This document shows, piece after piece, positions 46,745-55,165 of a stretch of 64,000 bases of DNA. Made by a program: the position numbers and the translations under genes. The notes under the pieces are model-generated. The model saw only the letters and a program-made list of their open reading frames with translations, made no database searches and had not been told where the DNA came from. Source of the stretch: Pseudoalteromonas sp. H105. Its GTDB lineage: Bacteria > Pseudomonadota > Gammaproteobacteria > Enterobacterales > Alteromonadaceae. The stretch spans positions 248,001-312,000 of the forward strand of contig NZ_LOFH01000002.1 of assembly GCF_001469215.1 (NCBI RefSeq), read 5' to 3'. The number at the start of each line of letters is the position of its first letter. Position 1 is the stretch's first letter.

Positions 46745-48135
46745 TGGATACAATTTTTTGGTTTAGGCGCGATTTGCGCCTTTTTAACAATTTCGCATTG
46801 TATGATGCCATTGAATCTGGGTGTCACGACGCCGTTTTTTGTGTAACGCCAGAACAGTGGGTACAGCATGGGGTAGCCCCAATTCAAGTCGATTTACTCA
46901 AACGAAGAGTTGCTTATTTAGGGCCGTTATTGAGTGAACACGGTATAAAATTACATGTTCTTAATTGCAAAGATTACACGTCATCTGTTTCTGTTTTATG
47001 TGATTTTATTTCAGAGCAGGGCGTTAAATCCATTTATGCTAACAAAGAGTATGAAATAAATGAGCAACTAAGAGACAGTCAATTTGTATCTTGGGCTAAT
47101 CAGTCTGACATAAATATCCATTATTATGATGGCGATTTGATCGCTCCCCCAGGCACAGTAACAACAAAAAACGGGGATATGTATAAGGTATTTACGCCTT
47201 TTAAGAATGCATGGCTAAAGCAATATCAAGATACACATTTTCATTTTAATGCGCTACCTGACACGTTCCCCGCAATTTCATGGAATTGCTGTGACTTATT
47301 ACAATCAGATGGTTGCTCCAGTAAATGGCCTGTTGACGATGAAACATTAAGTAAAGTCATTCATCGCTTTATTGACGAAAAACTCACTGATTATAAAGAG
47401 TCACGTGATTTCCCAGCAGTAAAAGGTACGTCCGGATTGAGCCCCTATATTGCGCTAGGCATTGTCAGCACGCATCAGCTTGTTGCGCTTGTGCAACAGC
47501 GTCATGTAGATGTATTAAAAAGCGCAAAAAGTAATTTATTTACTTGGGTTAATGAATTGGTCTGGCGTGAGTTCTATCGACATTTATTAGTCGCATTTCC
47601 GTCATTAAATAAATACAAGAATTTTAACGAAAAATATGATGCTGTTAAGTGGCGTCAAGATGACGCAGATTTTAAGTCTTGGTGTGAAGGTAAAACAGGC
47701 TATCCGCTAGTGGATGCAGCTATGCGCCAACTTAATGAAACAGGGTGGATGCATAATAGGTTGAGAATGGTAGTGGCAAGTTTTTTAACCAAACATCTAC
47801 TCATAGATTGGCGCAAAGGCGAACGATACTTCATGCAGCACCTCATTGATGGTGATTTAGCGTCGAATAACGGTGGCTGGCAATGGGCTGCGAGTACCGG
47901 GTGTGATGCACAGCCATACTTTCGAATTTTTAATCCCATAACACAAAGTGAACGGTTTGATCCGAAAGGTGATTTTATCCGTAAGTTTATACCAGAGCTT
48001 AAGAATGTTCCTGATAAGCAGGTTCATTTTCCGCATAAATATTTAGCCAGTATCGGTCGAAGTGACGATTACTGGCCAGCGATAGTGGATCATAAAGCAG
48101 CAAGAGAAAGAGCACTAGCCGCATTTAAGGTATAA
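46744..48135 (+). CDS. phrB: Deoxyribodipyrimidine photolyase
   Basis: Repairs UV-induced cyclobutane pyrimidine dimers with blue light. 463 residues. The N-terminal antenna-binding Rossmann domain begins DTIFWFRRDLRLFNNFAL. The FAD-binding helical domain contains WVNELVWREFYRHLLVAFP, GKTGYPLVDAAMRQLNETGWMHNRLRMVVASFL and the signature NNGGWQWAASTGCDAQPYFRIFNP. The latter includes the Trp and Asn of the class I CPD enzymes. Nothing suggests a 6-4 or cryptochrome type, but those cannot be wholly excluded by eye. It lies in the ChrR operon, consistent with induction in strong light. Confidence 0.93.
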   Translation: MDTIFWFRRDLRLFNNFALYDAIESGCHDAVFCVTPEQWVQHGVAPIQVDLLKRRVAYLGPLLSEHGIKLHVLNCKDYTSSVSVLCDFISEQGVKSIYANKEYEINEQLRDSQFVSWANQSDINIHYYDGDLIAPPGTVTTKNGDMYKVFTPFKNAWLKQYQDTHFHFNALPDTFPAISWNCCDLLQSDGCSSKWPVDDETLSKVIHRFIDEKLTDYKESRDFPAVKGTSGLSPYIALGIVSTHQLVALVQQRHVDVLKSAKSNLFTWVNELVWREFYRHLLVAFPSLNKYKNFNEKYDAVKWRQDDADFKSWCEGKTGYPLVDAAMRQLNETGWMHNRLRMVVASFLTKHLLIDWRKGERYFMQHLIDGDLASNNGGWQWAASTGCDAQPYFRIFNPITQSERFDPKGDFIRKFIPELKNVPDKQVHFPHKYLASIGRSDDYWPAIVDHKAARERALAAFKV

Positions 48136-48147
48136 CGAAGGAATAAA

Positions 48148-48579
48148 ATGAGTACGCAAAGAGTTGAGTCATTCGTTAGTATATATCAACAGTTGAATAA
48201 GCATAACCTGCACCTTTTAGGTGACATATATGCGCCTAACATTCACTTTTCTGACCCGCTACATGAAGTTGCTGGACTAGAAGACTTACACAGTTATTTT
48301 TCTGACCTGTATAGCAACGTACAAGAGTGTGACTTTGATATAACAAGCCATCATTGTGCTGGTGATAATGCCTTCGTTTATTGGGTAATGAAGTACCGAC
48401 ACCCTAAGTTGGCAAACAATAAAGAAATTACAGTGAAGGGCCACAGTCACCTTGTGTTTAATGGTGATAAAATTGTTGAACATCAAGACTATTTTGATGT
48501 AGGCGCGCTCTTGTACCGTAATATCCCTTTGGTCGGTTCTGTAATTAAACTTATTGATAAAAGAGCAACTCAATCATGA
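48148..48579 (+). CDS. NTF2/SnoaL-like protein
   Basis: A 143-residue protein of the NTF2-like alpha+beta cone fold, with the typical YAPNIHFSDPLHEVAGLEDLHSYFSDLY opening and the later VKGHSHLVFNGDKIVEHQDYFDVGALLY. These small folds act as binding pockets, isomerases or cyclases. The substrate is unknown, but the neighbourhood points to a lipid. It lies 12 bp after the photolyase and overlaps the SDR gene by 4 bp. Confidence 0.85.
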   Translation: MSTQRVESFVSIYQQLNKHNLHLLGDIYAPNIHFSDPLHEVAGLEDLHSYFSDLYSNVQECDFDITSHHCAGDNAFVYWVMKYRHPKLANNKEITVKGHSHLVFNGDKIVEHQDYFDVGALLYRNIPLVGSVIKLIDKRATQS

Positions 48580-49286
48580 TTACATTAATTACAGGCGCCA
48601 CTTCAGGTATTGGTGAGGAGTTAGCTAAGCAGTATTCAGCGCAAGGTGATACTGTTATTGCATGTGGTCGTAACACAGAAAAACTAGCTCAGCTTGCTAC
48701 TCATCAAAATATTGAACCATGCAAATTCGATGCAACTGATTTACAAGATATAAAAAGCGCTACAATGGCCTACAACCAGTTTGACCGTGTCATATTAAAC
48801 GCAGGTAATTGTGAGTATATAGACGATGCCCGCAATTTTGATAGCAGCTTATTTACTCGCGTAATTAACGCAAATCTTTTATCTATCGGTTATTGTTTAG
48901 AGGCGTTATTACCTAAAATTAAACCTGGTGGTCAATTAGTGCTAGTGAGTTCAAGTGTTACATACTTACCATTACCTCGCTCGGAGGCATATGGTGCCTC
49001 AAAAGCCGGTGTAAGTTATTTAGCAAAGTGTTTAGCTATCGACTTGAACGATGTAGATGTGACCTTAGTTCATCCTGGTTTTGTAAAAACGCCCTTAACA
49101 GATAAAAATGATTTTCCAATGCCTATGGCTGTTTCAGCAGAAAAAGCAGCTGATTACATCATATCAGGCGTTAAAAAACGAAGAAAAGAAGTTCATTTTC
49201 CCTATCGATTTACACTTATTCTAAAATGTATGCGTATTTTGCCATTACCAATATGGCTTAAGTTAGCAAAAGGATTAACTCGTTGA
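48576..49286 (+). CDS. Short-chain dehydrogenase/reductase
   Basis: A 236-residue NAD(P)-dependent oxidoreductase. TGATSGIGEELAKQY (6-20) is the nucleotide-binding glycine motif, NAG occurs in VILNAGN, and the catalytic Ser and Tyr-x3-Lys are in VSSSVTYLPLPRSEAYGASKAG. The substrate is unknown; its place between the NTF2-like and FAD oxidoreductase genes suggests a step in fatty acyl or lipid modification. It overlaps the next gene by 4 bp (TTGA). Confidence 0.9.
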   Translation: MITLITGATSGIGEELAKQYSAQGDTVIACGRNTEKLAQLATHQNIEPCKFDATDLQDIKSATMAYNQFDRVILNAGNCEYIDDARNFDSSLFTRVINANLLSIGYCLEALLPKIKPGGQLVLVSSSVTYLPLPRSEAYGASKAGVSYLAKCLAIDLNDVDVTLVHPGFVKTPLTDKNDFPMPMAVSAEKAADYIISGVKKRRKEVHFPYRFTLILKCMRILPLPIWLKLAKGLTR

Positions 49287-50536
49287 AAAAAATTGCAATT
49301 ATTGGCTCAGGTATCTCAGGATTGAGCTGTGCTCATTTACTCCACACACAATACGACGTAACGGTATTTGAAAAAAACAACTACATTGGCGGCCACACAG
49401 CAACTGTTGACGTTGACATTGAAGGAAGCAGTTATGCAGTGGACACAGGGTTTATAGTGTTCAATGATAGAACTTACCCTTACTTTGAAAAATTGCTTAG
49501 TCGAATTGGTATAAACCGCAAACCAACACAAATGAGTTTCAGTGTTCATAACGAACAAACTGGATTTGAATACAACGGACATACATTCACAAGTTTATTT
49601 GCGCAAAAACGCAATATTTTTCGCCCTCGCTTTTACAAATTATTAAGTGACATAGTGCGATTTAATAAATTATGTAAAGCACTCCACAGTAAAAATACAT
49701 ATGAAAAACAAACGCTCGGTCAGCTTTTAGACAAACATAATTTTAATGACTTCTTTCGCTACCATTATATTCTACCTATGGGAGCGGCTATTTGGTCTAC
49801 CAGTATCAAGGAAATGAGTCATGTTGGCGTTGAATTTTTTGTTAAATTTTTCTTTAATCACGGCTTGCTTGATATTACTAACCGTCCGCAGTGGTATGTC
49901 ATACCAGGCGGTTCTCGTGAATACATCAACCCGTTAATCAATGGGTTTGCCGATAGAATTCGTTTGAACAGTGATATCGAAAGTGTTGAACGCACCGAGG
50001 AACATGTTGTTATAAACTTCAAAAATGGTCAAAAAGAGCAGTTTGATAAAGTTATTTTTGCTTGCCATTCTGATCAAGCATTATCGTTATTATCATCGCC
50101 AAGTAACGATGAGAAGGCGGTGCTCGGTGCGATACCTTATTCCGAAAATTCAGTTATTTTACACACAGACACTGCTATATTGCCAAAACGAAAAGCTGCC
50201 TGGGCAAGTTGGAATTACTTGTTAAATGACAGTACAGACAAAGCCGCTGTGGTTACATATCAAATGAATATTCTTCAAGGTATTAAAAGTGATACACAGT
50301 TTTGTGTTACTTTAAACCATAAGCAAGGTATTGATAAAAATAAAATTATACGTGAGTTCATATACCATCACCCTGTTTTTAATGAAGCGTCAATTGCTGC
50401 TCAACAACAAAAACACAATATCGATGGCACAAATAACACTTATTTCTGCGGGGCCTATTGGTATAACGGTTTTCATGAAGACGGTGTAAGAAGCGCCGTG
50501 GATGTAGCGCGTCAATTGGGTGTTGAATTTGAATAG
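49283..50536 (+). CDS. FAD-dependent amine-oxidase-like oxidoreductase
   Basis: A 417-residue flavoprotein starting at TTG 49283 (AAAGGA upstream; no ATG alternative). The FAD-binding motif IAIIGSGISGLSCAHLL at 4-20 continues into YDVTVFEKNNYIGGHTATVDV. The C-terminal part ends with TYFCGAYWYNGFHEDGVRSAVDVARQLG, the usual FAD-contacting end of the NAD(P)-binding amine oxidase/protoporphyrinogen-oxidase-like family. In ChrR operons of other bacteria this family adjoins DUF1365 and a Cfa-type methyltransferase and has been proposed to act on membrane fatty acids, for instance in desaturation. That role is inference here. Confidence 0.87.
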   Translation: MKKIAIIGSGISGLSCAHLLHTQYDVTVFEKNNYIGGHTATVDVDIEGSSYAVDTGFIVFNDRTYPYFEKLLSRIGINRKPTQMSFSVHNEQTGFEYNGHTFTSLFAQKRNIFRPRFYKLLSDIVRFNKLCKALHSKNTYEKQTLGQLLDKHNFNDFFRYHYILPMGAAIWSTSIKEMSHVGVEFFVKFFFNHGLLDITNRPQWYVIPGGSREYINPLINGFADRIRLNSDIESVERTEEHVVINFKNGQKEQFDKVIFACHSDQALSLLSSPSNDEKAVLGAIPYSENSVILHTDTAILPKRKAAWASWNYLLNDSTDKAAVVTYQMNILQGIKSDTQFCVTLNHKQGIDKNKIIREFIYHHPVFNEASIAAQQQKHNIDGTNNTYFCGAYWYNGFHEDGVRSAVDVARQLGVEFE

Positions 50537-51266
50537 CGCTGTTTTTACCGGCGATGTGCGTCATCGTCGGTTTGCGATTAAATCCCATGAATTTAAATAC
50601 CCACTCTATATGATGTGGGTTGACCTGTCACAGCCCTCACTGCTCAATGGTATTCATCCTCAACTTGGCACATCAGGTTTTAAAGCACTAAAGTTTGAAC
50701 AATCTGATTATTTAAAAGACGGGACAGAGCAGAATAATACGATTATTTCACGCGCATTAAATAAAATTAGTGATTTAGGTGTAACAGAAACTTTTTCTAA
50801 CGTTTACATGCTTGGTCAACTGCGTTGCTTAGGTATCTATTTTAGCCCAGTTAACTTCTTTTTATATGAAGCTCCTGATGGGCATTTAACCCATATGGTA
50901 GCAGAGGTCAGCAACACGCCTTGGAACGAGAGGCATTACTACTTAGTCGCACTTGAAAAGAAAGTGAACTTTAAAAAGGTCTTTTCCGTATCACCTTTCA
51001 TGAATTTAGATATGGATTACCATTGGGCTACGCGTATAAAAAACGAAAGTATTTTAATCCATATTGAAAATAAAAAAGACAATAACCTGTTGTTTGATGC
51101 AACACTCAGGTTAAGACGTCAGTCATTAACTAAACAAGGTATCTCTGCTATTTTTAAACAGTTCCCAGCAATGACATGGACTATTTTCAGAGGTATATAC
51201 GTTCATGCGTTTAAATTGTTTTGTAAACGAGTGCCGTTTATAGGTCACTCAGGAAGTAGCAGCTGA
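50520..51266 (+). CDS. DUF1365 protein
   Basis: A 248-residue soluble protein of DUF1365, almost always next to the FAD oxidoreductase and Cfa-type methyltransferase. SAVFTGDVRHRRFAIKSHEFKYPLYMMWVDL is the family opening. Also typical are YFSPVNFFLYEAPDGHLTHMVAEVSNTPWNERHYYL and VSPFMNLDMDYHWATR. The start is uncertain: no ATG exists, and GTG 50520, TTG 50523 and TTG 50529 are all possible, each inside the end of the upstream gene. Function unknown. Confidence 0.86.
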   Translation: MLNLNSAVFTGDVRHRRFAIKSHEFKYPLYMMWVDLSQPSLLNGIHPQLGTSGFKALKFEQSDYLKDGTEQNNTIISRALNKISDLGVTETFSNVYMLGQLRCLGIYFSPVNFFLYEAPDGHLTHMVAEVSNTPWNERHYYLVALEKKVNFKKVFSVSPFMNLDMDYHWATRIKNESILIHIENKKDNNLLFDATLRLRRQSLTKQGISAIFKQFPAMTWTIFRGIYVHAFKLFCKRVPFIGHSGSSS

Positions 51267-51294
51267 GTCTGCTTCAAACTAGTTAGGTGGTGTA

Positions 51295-52560
51295 ATGGAA
51301 AAAGTATCCAGTTTATCAAATAGTCAATCCAGTGGATGGCTTATAAAAATATATAAAAAGCTGGTGTTTGGTGCCTTTAATAGCATTGAAACTGGTCGTA
51401 TATCATTAATAGATGGTAATGAAGTAATTCATTTTGGTGATGATAGTGAAAAAAACTTATCAGTAAAAGTGGTTGTTAATGATCATGCTATGTACAAGTC
51501 ATTTGCTCTATCAGGCAGTGTAGGGGCGGGGGAGTCTTACATACTGGGTCACTGGGAGTGTGACGATTTAACTAAGCTTATCGAAATATTTGCTATCAAC
51601 CAGTCACAGCTTGATGCTTTTGAAAAGAAGTTTGCTTTCTTTAGTAATATATATTTTAGGCTCAACCATATTAAGAATAAAAACTCTGAAAATGGTTCCA
51701 AGAAAAATATTGTCGCTCATTATGACTTAGGCAATGACCTCTATTCTTCTTTTTTAAGTACTGAAATGCTTTATTCCAGTGCAGTGTACCCTTCAAAAGA
51801 TGCCACGCTAGAGCAAGCTCAAAGTCATAAGCTCGATTTGATCTGCCAGCAAGTTGACTTACAACAAGGCGACAAGGTAATAGAAATAGGCACAGGGTGG
51901 GGAGCATTTGCAATACATGCAGCATCTCATTATGGATGTCATGTTACTACAACAACAATCTCAGATGAGCAGCATGCTTATGTTGAACAGAAGGTAGCAG
52001 AGCTTGGGTTGACAGAAAAAATCACGCTTTTAAAACAAGACTATCGGTTATTAGAGGGCAAGTTTGATAAGTTGGTGTCTATCGAAATGATCGAAGCAGT
52101 AGGTCATGAATATTTACCAAGTTTTTTCAAAAAGTGTAATGACTTACTAAAAGACTCTGGTGCGATGTTGATTCAAGCGATAACCATTGCAGATCAACGT
52201 TATCAGCACTATTTAAAAAATTCTGACTTTATTCAGCAATATATCTTCCCTGGCGGTTGTTTACCTTGCATTGATGAGATGAATAAACAGATAAAACAGC
52301 AATCGGATATGGTGGTTCACACTGTTAAAGATATAGGGGTGCATTATGCTAGAACTTTGGCAGATTGGCGAACACGTTTTATTGCGAGCTGGCCTGAAAT
52401 TGACAAGGTAAAGTTTGACCAGCGTTTCTATAGATTGTGGTTATTTTATCTCGCTTATTGTGAGGGAGCCTTCAGAACTCGTGTAACGAGCACCGTTCAC
52501 TTGGTTGCGAGGAAACCACGCTTTTCACATTCAGGTGATGGCATTGCGCTCGATTATTAA
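51295..52560 (+). CDS. Cfa-type fatty acid methyltransferase / cyclopropane synthase
   Basis: A 421-residue SAM-dependent enzyme that adds a methylene or methyl group to double bonds of membrane fatty acids. The Cfa hallmarks are NIVAHYDLGNDLYSSFLSTEMLYSSAVY, the SAM-binding VIEIGTGWGAFAIHAA (195-210) and the ITIADQRYQHYLKNSDFIQQYIFPGG stretch. Its place in a ChrR operon suggests the specialised Cfa paralogue linked elsewhere to methylated or furan fatty acids rather than stationary-phase cyclopropanation. That distinction is inference. The Shine-Dalgarno AGGTGG precedes the ATG. Confidence 0.9.
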   Translation: MEKVSSLSNSQSSGWLIKIYKKLVFGAFNSIETGRISLIDGNEVIHFGDDSEKNLSVKVVVNDHAMYKSFALSGSVGAGESYILGHWECDDLTKLIEIFAINQSQLDAFEKKFAFFSNIYFRLNHIKNKNSENGSKKNIVAHYDLGNDLYSSFLSTEMLYSSAVYPSKDATLEQAQSHKLDLICQQVDLQQGDKVIEIGTGWGAFAIHAASHYGCHVTTTTISDEQHAYVEQKVAELGLTEKITLLKQDYRLLEGKFDKLVSIEMIEAVGHEYLPSFFKKCNDLLKDSGAMLIQAITIADQRYQHYLKNSDFIQQYIFPGGCLPCIDEMNKQIKQQSDMVVHTVKDIGVHYARTLADWRTRFIASWPEIDKVKFDQRFYRLWLFYLAYCEGAFRTRVTSTVHLVARKPRFSHSGDGIALDY

Positions 52561-53053
52561 TTTTATCTTATTTCAAGGTGTATGGTTTATGGCCTTACTC
52601 CTTGAAAACTCGGCTTTACTACCTATTTCTTGTGTCTTATTTCTTATGCTCTTTTTATCCCAACAAAAAAAGCAAGATTCACTTTTATTGGTATGTGGGC
52701 TATTCGTCGCTTTGGTTTTTGAGTTTTTGATGGTCAAATTTGGATTGTTGGGTTTTAAGTCAAATCCGTTTCCATTTTGGTTTGTTTTGCTATGGAGTGC
52801 ATTGATTTTAACAATCAACACGTCAATGCAGTTCTTAACACGTTTACCTTGGCAGCTTAGTCTTGTTGTTTGTGCAGTGTTTGCACCGGCTAGTTATTGG
52901 GCTGGTGCACGATTTGATGTGATCACTGTGATGCAGCCTCTTTGGTTTTTTTGGTTGATTTACGGTGTGTCCTGGGCTGTTATGTTTAATTGTATTTTAG
53001 CACTAAATACGTTTATTAAATTAAAGATAAAGACGAAAACCGTTTTATCATAA
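52538..53053 (+). CDS. DUF2878 membrane protein
   Basis: A 171-residue integral inner-membrane protein with about five spans, typical of DUF2878 (INFILFQGVWFMALL, FGLLGFKSNPFPFWFVLLWSALILTINTSM, FAPASYWAGARFDVI). I use the ATG at 52538; an earlier in-frame start would add 11 residues. It overlaps the methyltransferase gene by 23 bp, evidence of tight coupling. Function unknown; it could hold the lipid-modifying enzymes at the membrane. Confidence 0.85.
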   Translation: MALRSIINFILFQGVWFMALLLENSALLPISCVLFLMLFLSQQKKQDSLLLVCGLFVALVFEFLMVKFGLLGFKSNPFPFWFVLLWSALILTINTSMQFLTRLPWQLSLVVCAVFAPASYWAGARFDVITVMQPLWFFWLIYGVSWAVMFNCILALNTFIKLKIKTKTVLS

Positions 53054-53094
53054 GATTAGATTTGTTCCCCATAATTTTAAACAAAGGACTCGTT

Positions 53095-53598
53095 ATGCGT
53101 AATTTCCTCATGTTTGTTTTGCTACTTCCATTAGTGACATATGCTAATTCTAACGCTAATGATCTACGTGAGTTTAAAATAGTCGGAGAAAGTCGATTTG
53201 AATATTATTTTTGGGATGTATACGACGCTAAACTTTCTTCACCCACAGGACAGTATGAATTTGGGCAACACCCGTCGCAACTTTCTTTAACCTATTTGCG
53301 AGACTTTGCTGCTAAAGATATTGTCAAAGCAACAAATGAGCAATGGGAGTACCTAGGAAAAAAAGAGTTAATGGGTAAATATGATGATGCTTTAATCGCG
53401 TTATGGCCTGATATAAAAGAAGGCGAAACTCTCACATTTATTACCGACATTAATGGTAAAGGCACATTTTTTCATGACGATAAAAAACTGGGTGGACTTG
53501 ATGACATCACTTTTGCTGATAACTTCTTAGCTATTTGGTTATCACCTGACACGTCAGAGCCAGTTATGCGTAATCAACTTATAGGGAAGTCAAAATGA
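53095..53598 (+). CDS. Exported chalcone-isomerase-like protein
   Basis: A 167-residue protein with a signal peptide (MRNFLMFVLLLPLVTYA) and a chalcone-isomerase-like fold (KIVGESRFEYYFWDVYDAKLSSPTG, then LSLTYLRDFAAKDIVKATNEQWEYLG). Bacterial members bind fatty acids or related hydrophobic ligands in the periplasm. The start at 53095 has AAAGGA upstream; a longer frame would put 11 residues ahead of the signal peptide. It overlaps the DUF3833 gene by 4 bp. Confidence 0.85.
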   Translation: MRNFLMFVLLLPLVTYANSNANDLREFKIVGESRFEYYFWDVYDAKLSSPTGQYEFGQHPSQLSLTYLRDFAAKDIVKATNEQWEYLGKKELMGKYDDALIALWPDIKEGETLTFITDINGKGTFFHDDKKLGGLDDITFADNFLAIWLSPDTSEPVMRNQLIGKSK

Positions 53599-54128
53599 GA
53601 CTACTGAATACTGTTATCATGCTTATTTTTTGTGTACTTTTAACCAGCTGTGCCGCTCCTGATGTTGACCATTATGAAGGCAGTGCTCCGGAGTTTAACT
53701 TTAAACAGTTTTTCAATGGTAAACTCAAAGCGTATGGCGTTGTTCAAGATTTTAAGGGAGAACTAACCCGTAAACTTGTTGTTGATATGGATGCCCGCTG
53801 GGATGGTAATATAGGTGTAATTGAAGAAGATTTTATCTATGATGATGGTGAAACACAACGCCGTGTTTGGACTATTACCCTTAACGACGATAATACACTT
53901 ACTGGCACAGCTAGTGACGTACTCGGTATAGCCAAAGGCGCGAGTAGTGGCAGCGTATTTCACTGGACTTATTCTTTAGAGCTGTTAGTTGATGGCAGTC
54001 AAATTGAAGTAAATTTTGATGATTGGATGTACTTAGTTACAGACTCTCGGTTGATAAACCGTACTTCAATTGATAAGTTTGGCATTGAAGTTGGAGAGGT
54101 CACCTTAGTTATCGAAAAAATTGACTAA
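53595..54128 (+). CDS. DUF3833 lipoprotein
   Basis: A 177-residue predicted lipoprotein: MRLLNTVIMLIFCVLLTSC places the lipid Cys at residue 19. The mature domain (FNFKQFFNGKLKAYGVVQDFKGELTRKLVVDMDARWDG, then SVFHWTYSLELLVDGSQIEVNFDDWMYLV) matches DUF3833, a lipocalin-like beta-barrel family that ends ChrR operons in several gammaproteobacteria. It could shuttle or bind a lipid product at the membrane. It is the last gene of the block; only a weak ACAG/CTGT hairpin follows. Confidence 0.87.
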   Translation: MRLLNTVIMLIFCVLLTSCAAPDVDHYEGSAPEFNFKQFFNGKLKAYGVVQDFKGELTRKLVVDMDARWDGNIGVIEEDFIYDDGETQRRVWTITLNDDNTLTGTASDVLGIAKGASSGSVFHWTYSLELLVDGSQIEVNFDDWMYLVTDSRLINRTSIDKFGIEVGEVTLVIEKID

Positions 54129-54330
54129 CCCAAACTTTTTGAAGCACCTTACAGCTGCTGTTTTGTTTGTTAGTTGCTGTTAAATCATGCTTTATCACCA
54201 CAATAATCATAAATATTACACATTTTTTAATAATTTACGCAAAAACGGCAATTTGCTGTTGCCATCAGTTTAAAAATGCATAAAGATAGGTTTTGCGAAG
54301 GCAAAATAATAACGAATAGGAATTTAACAA

Positions 54331-54606
54331 ATGAATAAAGCTCAATTAGTTGAAAAAATTGCTACTGATGCAGAAATCTCTAAAGCAGCAGCAACACGTG
54401 CACTTGATGCATTTACTGGTGCAGTAACAACTTCATTAAAAGAAGGTAATTCAGTTGCGCTAGTTGGTTTTGGTACTTTCTCAGTCAAAGAGCGTGCTGC
54501 GCGTACAGGTCGCAATCCACAAACGGGTGCGGAAATCCAAATTTCAGCAGCAACTATCCCAAGCTTTAAAGCGGGTAAAGGTCTTAAAGACCAAGTTAAC
54601 CCGTAA
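54331..54606 (+). CDS. hup: DNA-binding protein HU
   Basis: A 91-residue histone-like protein that bends and compacts [30 protein letters not shown] is the dimerising helical body, and the beta arm contains [25 protein letters not shown] with the intercalating Pro. IHF-specific features are missing, so HU (alpha or beta unspecified) is the call. It is a single-gene unit with a terminator. Confidence 0.93.
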   Translation: MNKAQLVEKIATDAEISKAAATRALDAFTGAVTTSLKEGNSVALVGFGTFSVKERAARTGRNPQTGAEIQISAATIPSFKAGKGLKDQVNP

Positions 54607-54625
54607 TAGTGTTTTACATATAAAT

Positions 54626-54650
54626 AAAAAGGGCTACATAGCCCTTTTTT
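54626..54650. terminator. Bidirectional terminator between hup and ilvH
   Basis: AAAAAGGGC, six bases, GCCCTTTTTT: a 9-bp stem with A and T runs on both sides, between convergent genes. Confidence 0.88.
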
Positions 54651-54667
54651 AGTTTAAGCTCTAAGCT

Positions 54668-55165
54668 TTATGCTTTTAGCGCTTTATCTCCTCTTCCAAT
54701 GCCAACGGCACCAGAACGAACAACTTCAATTAAATCTGTTTCATGTCGTAATGTATCTAAAAACGACTCGATTTTTTCTGTGCTACTAACAAGCTGTAAA
54801 GTATAGCTGTTTCTTCCCATGTCTAAAATAGCGCCTTGAAACACGTCCACAACACGGGTTACTGCTGCACGTTTGGATTCATCTTGAGCAAATACTTTTA
54901 CCAGCAGTAATTCACGTTCGATATGCGCCATTTCTGTTAAGTCAATAATCTTAAGAACATCGACAAGTTTATTAACTTGTTTAGTAATTTGTTCAACGAT
55001 TCGGTCATCACCAAGTGTAGTAATAGTAATACGTGACAATGAGTGATCATCGGTTGTACCCACTGTTAAACTATCTATGTTATAGGCTCGTTGCGAAAAC
55101 AAACCTACAATCCGTGATAGTGAACCTGGCTCATTTTCTAATAAGATTGATAAGATACGACGCAT
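54668..55165 (-). CDS. ilvH: Acetolactate synthase small subunit
   Basis: The 165-residue regulatory subunit of acetohydroxyacid synthase. The N-terminal ACT domain (RRILSILLENEPGSLSRIVGLFSQRAYNIDSLTVG) binds valine for feedback inhibition, and a C-terminal ALS-ss domain follows. Length fits IlvH/IlvN of the longer type. Its start codon shares one base with the stop of the catalytic subunit gene, so translation is coupled. Confidence 0.94.
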   Translation of the reverse strand: MRRILSILLENEPGSLSRIVGLFSQRAYNIDSLTVGTTDDHSLSRITITTLGDDRIVEQITKQVNKLVDVLKIIDLTEMAHIERELLLVKVFAQDESKRAAVTRVVDVFQGAILDMGRNSYTLQLVSSTEKIESFLDTLRHETDLIEVVRSGAVGIGRGDKALKA

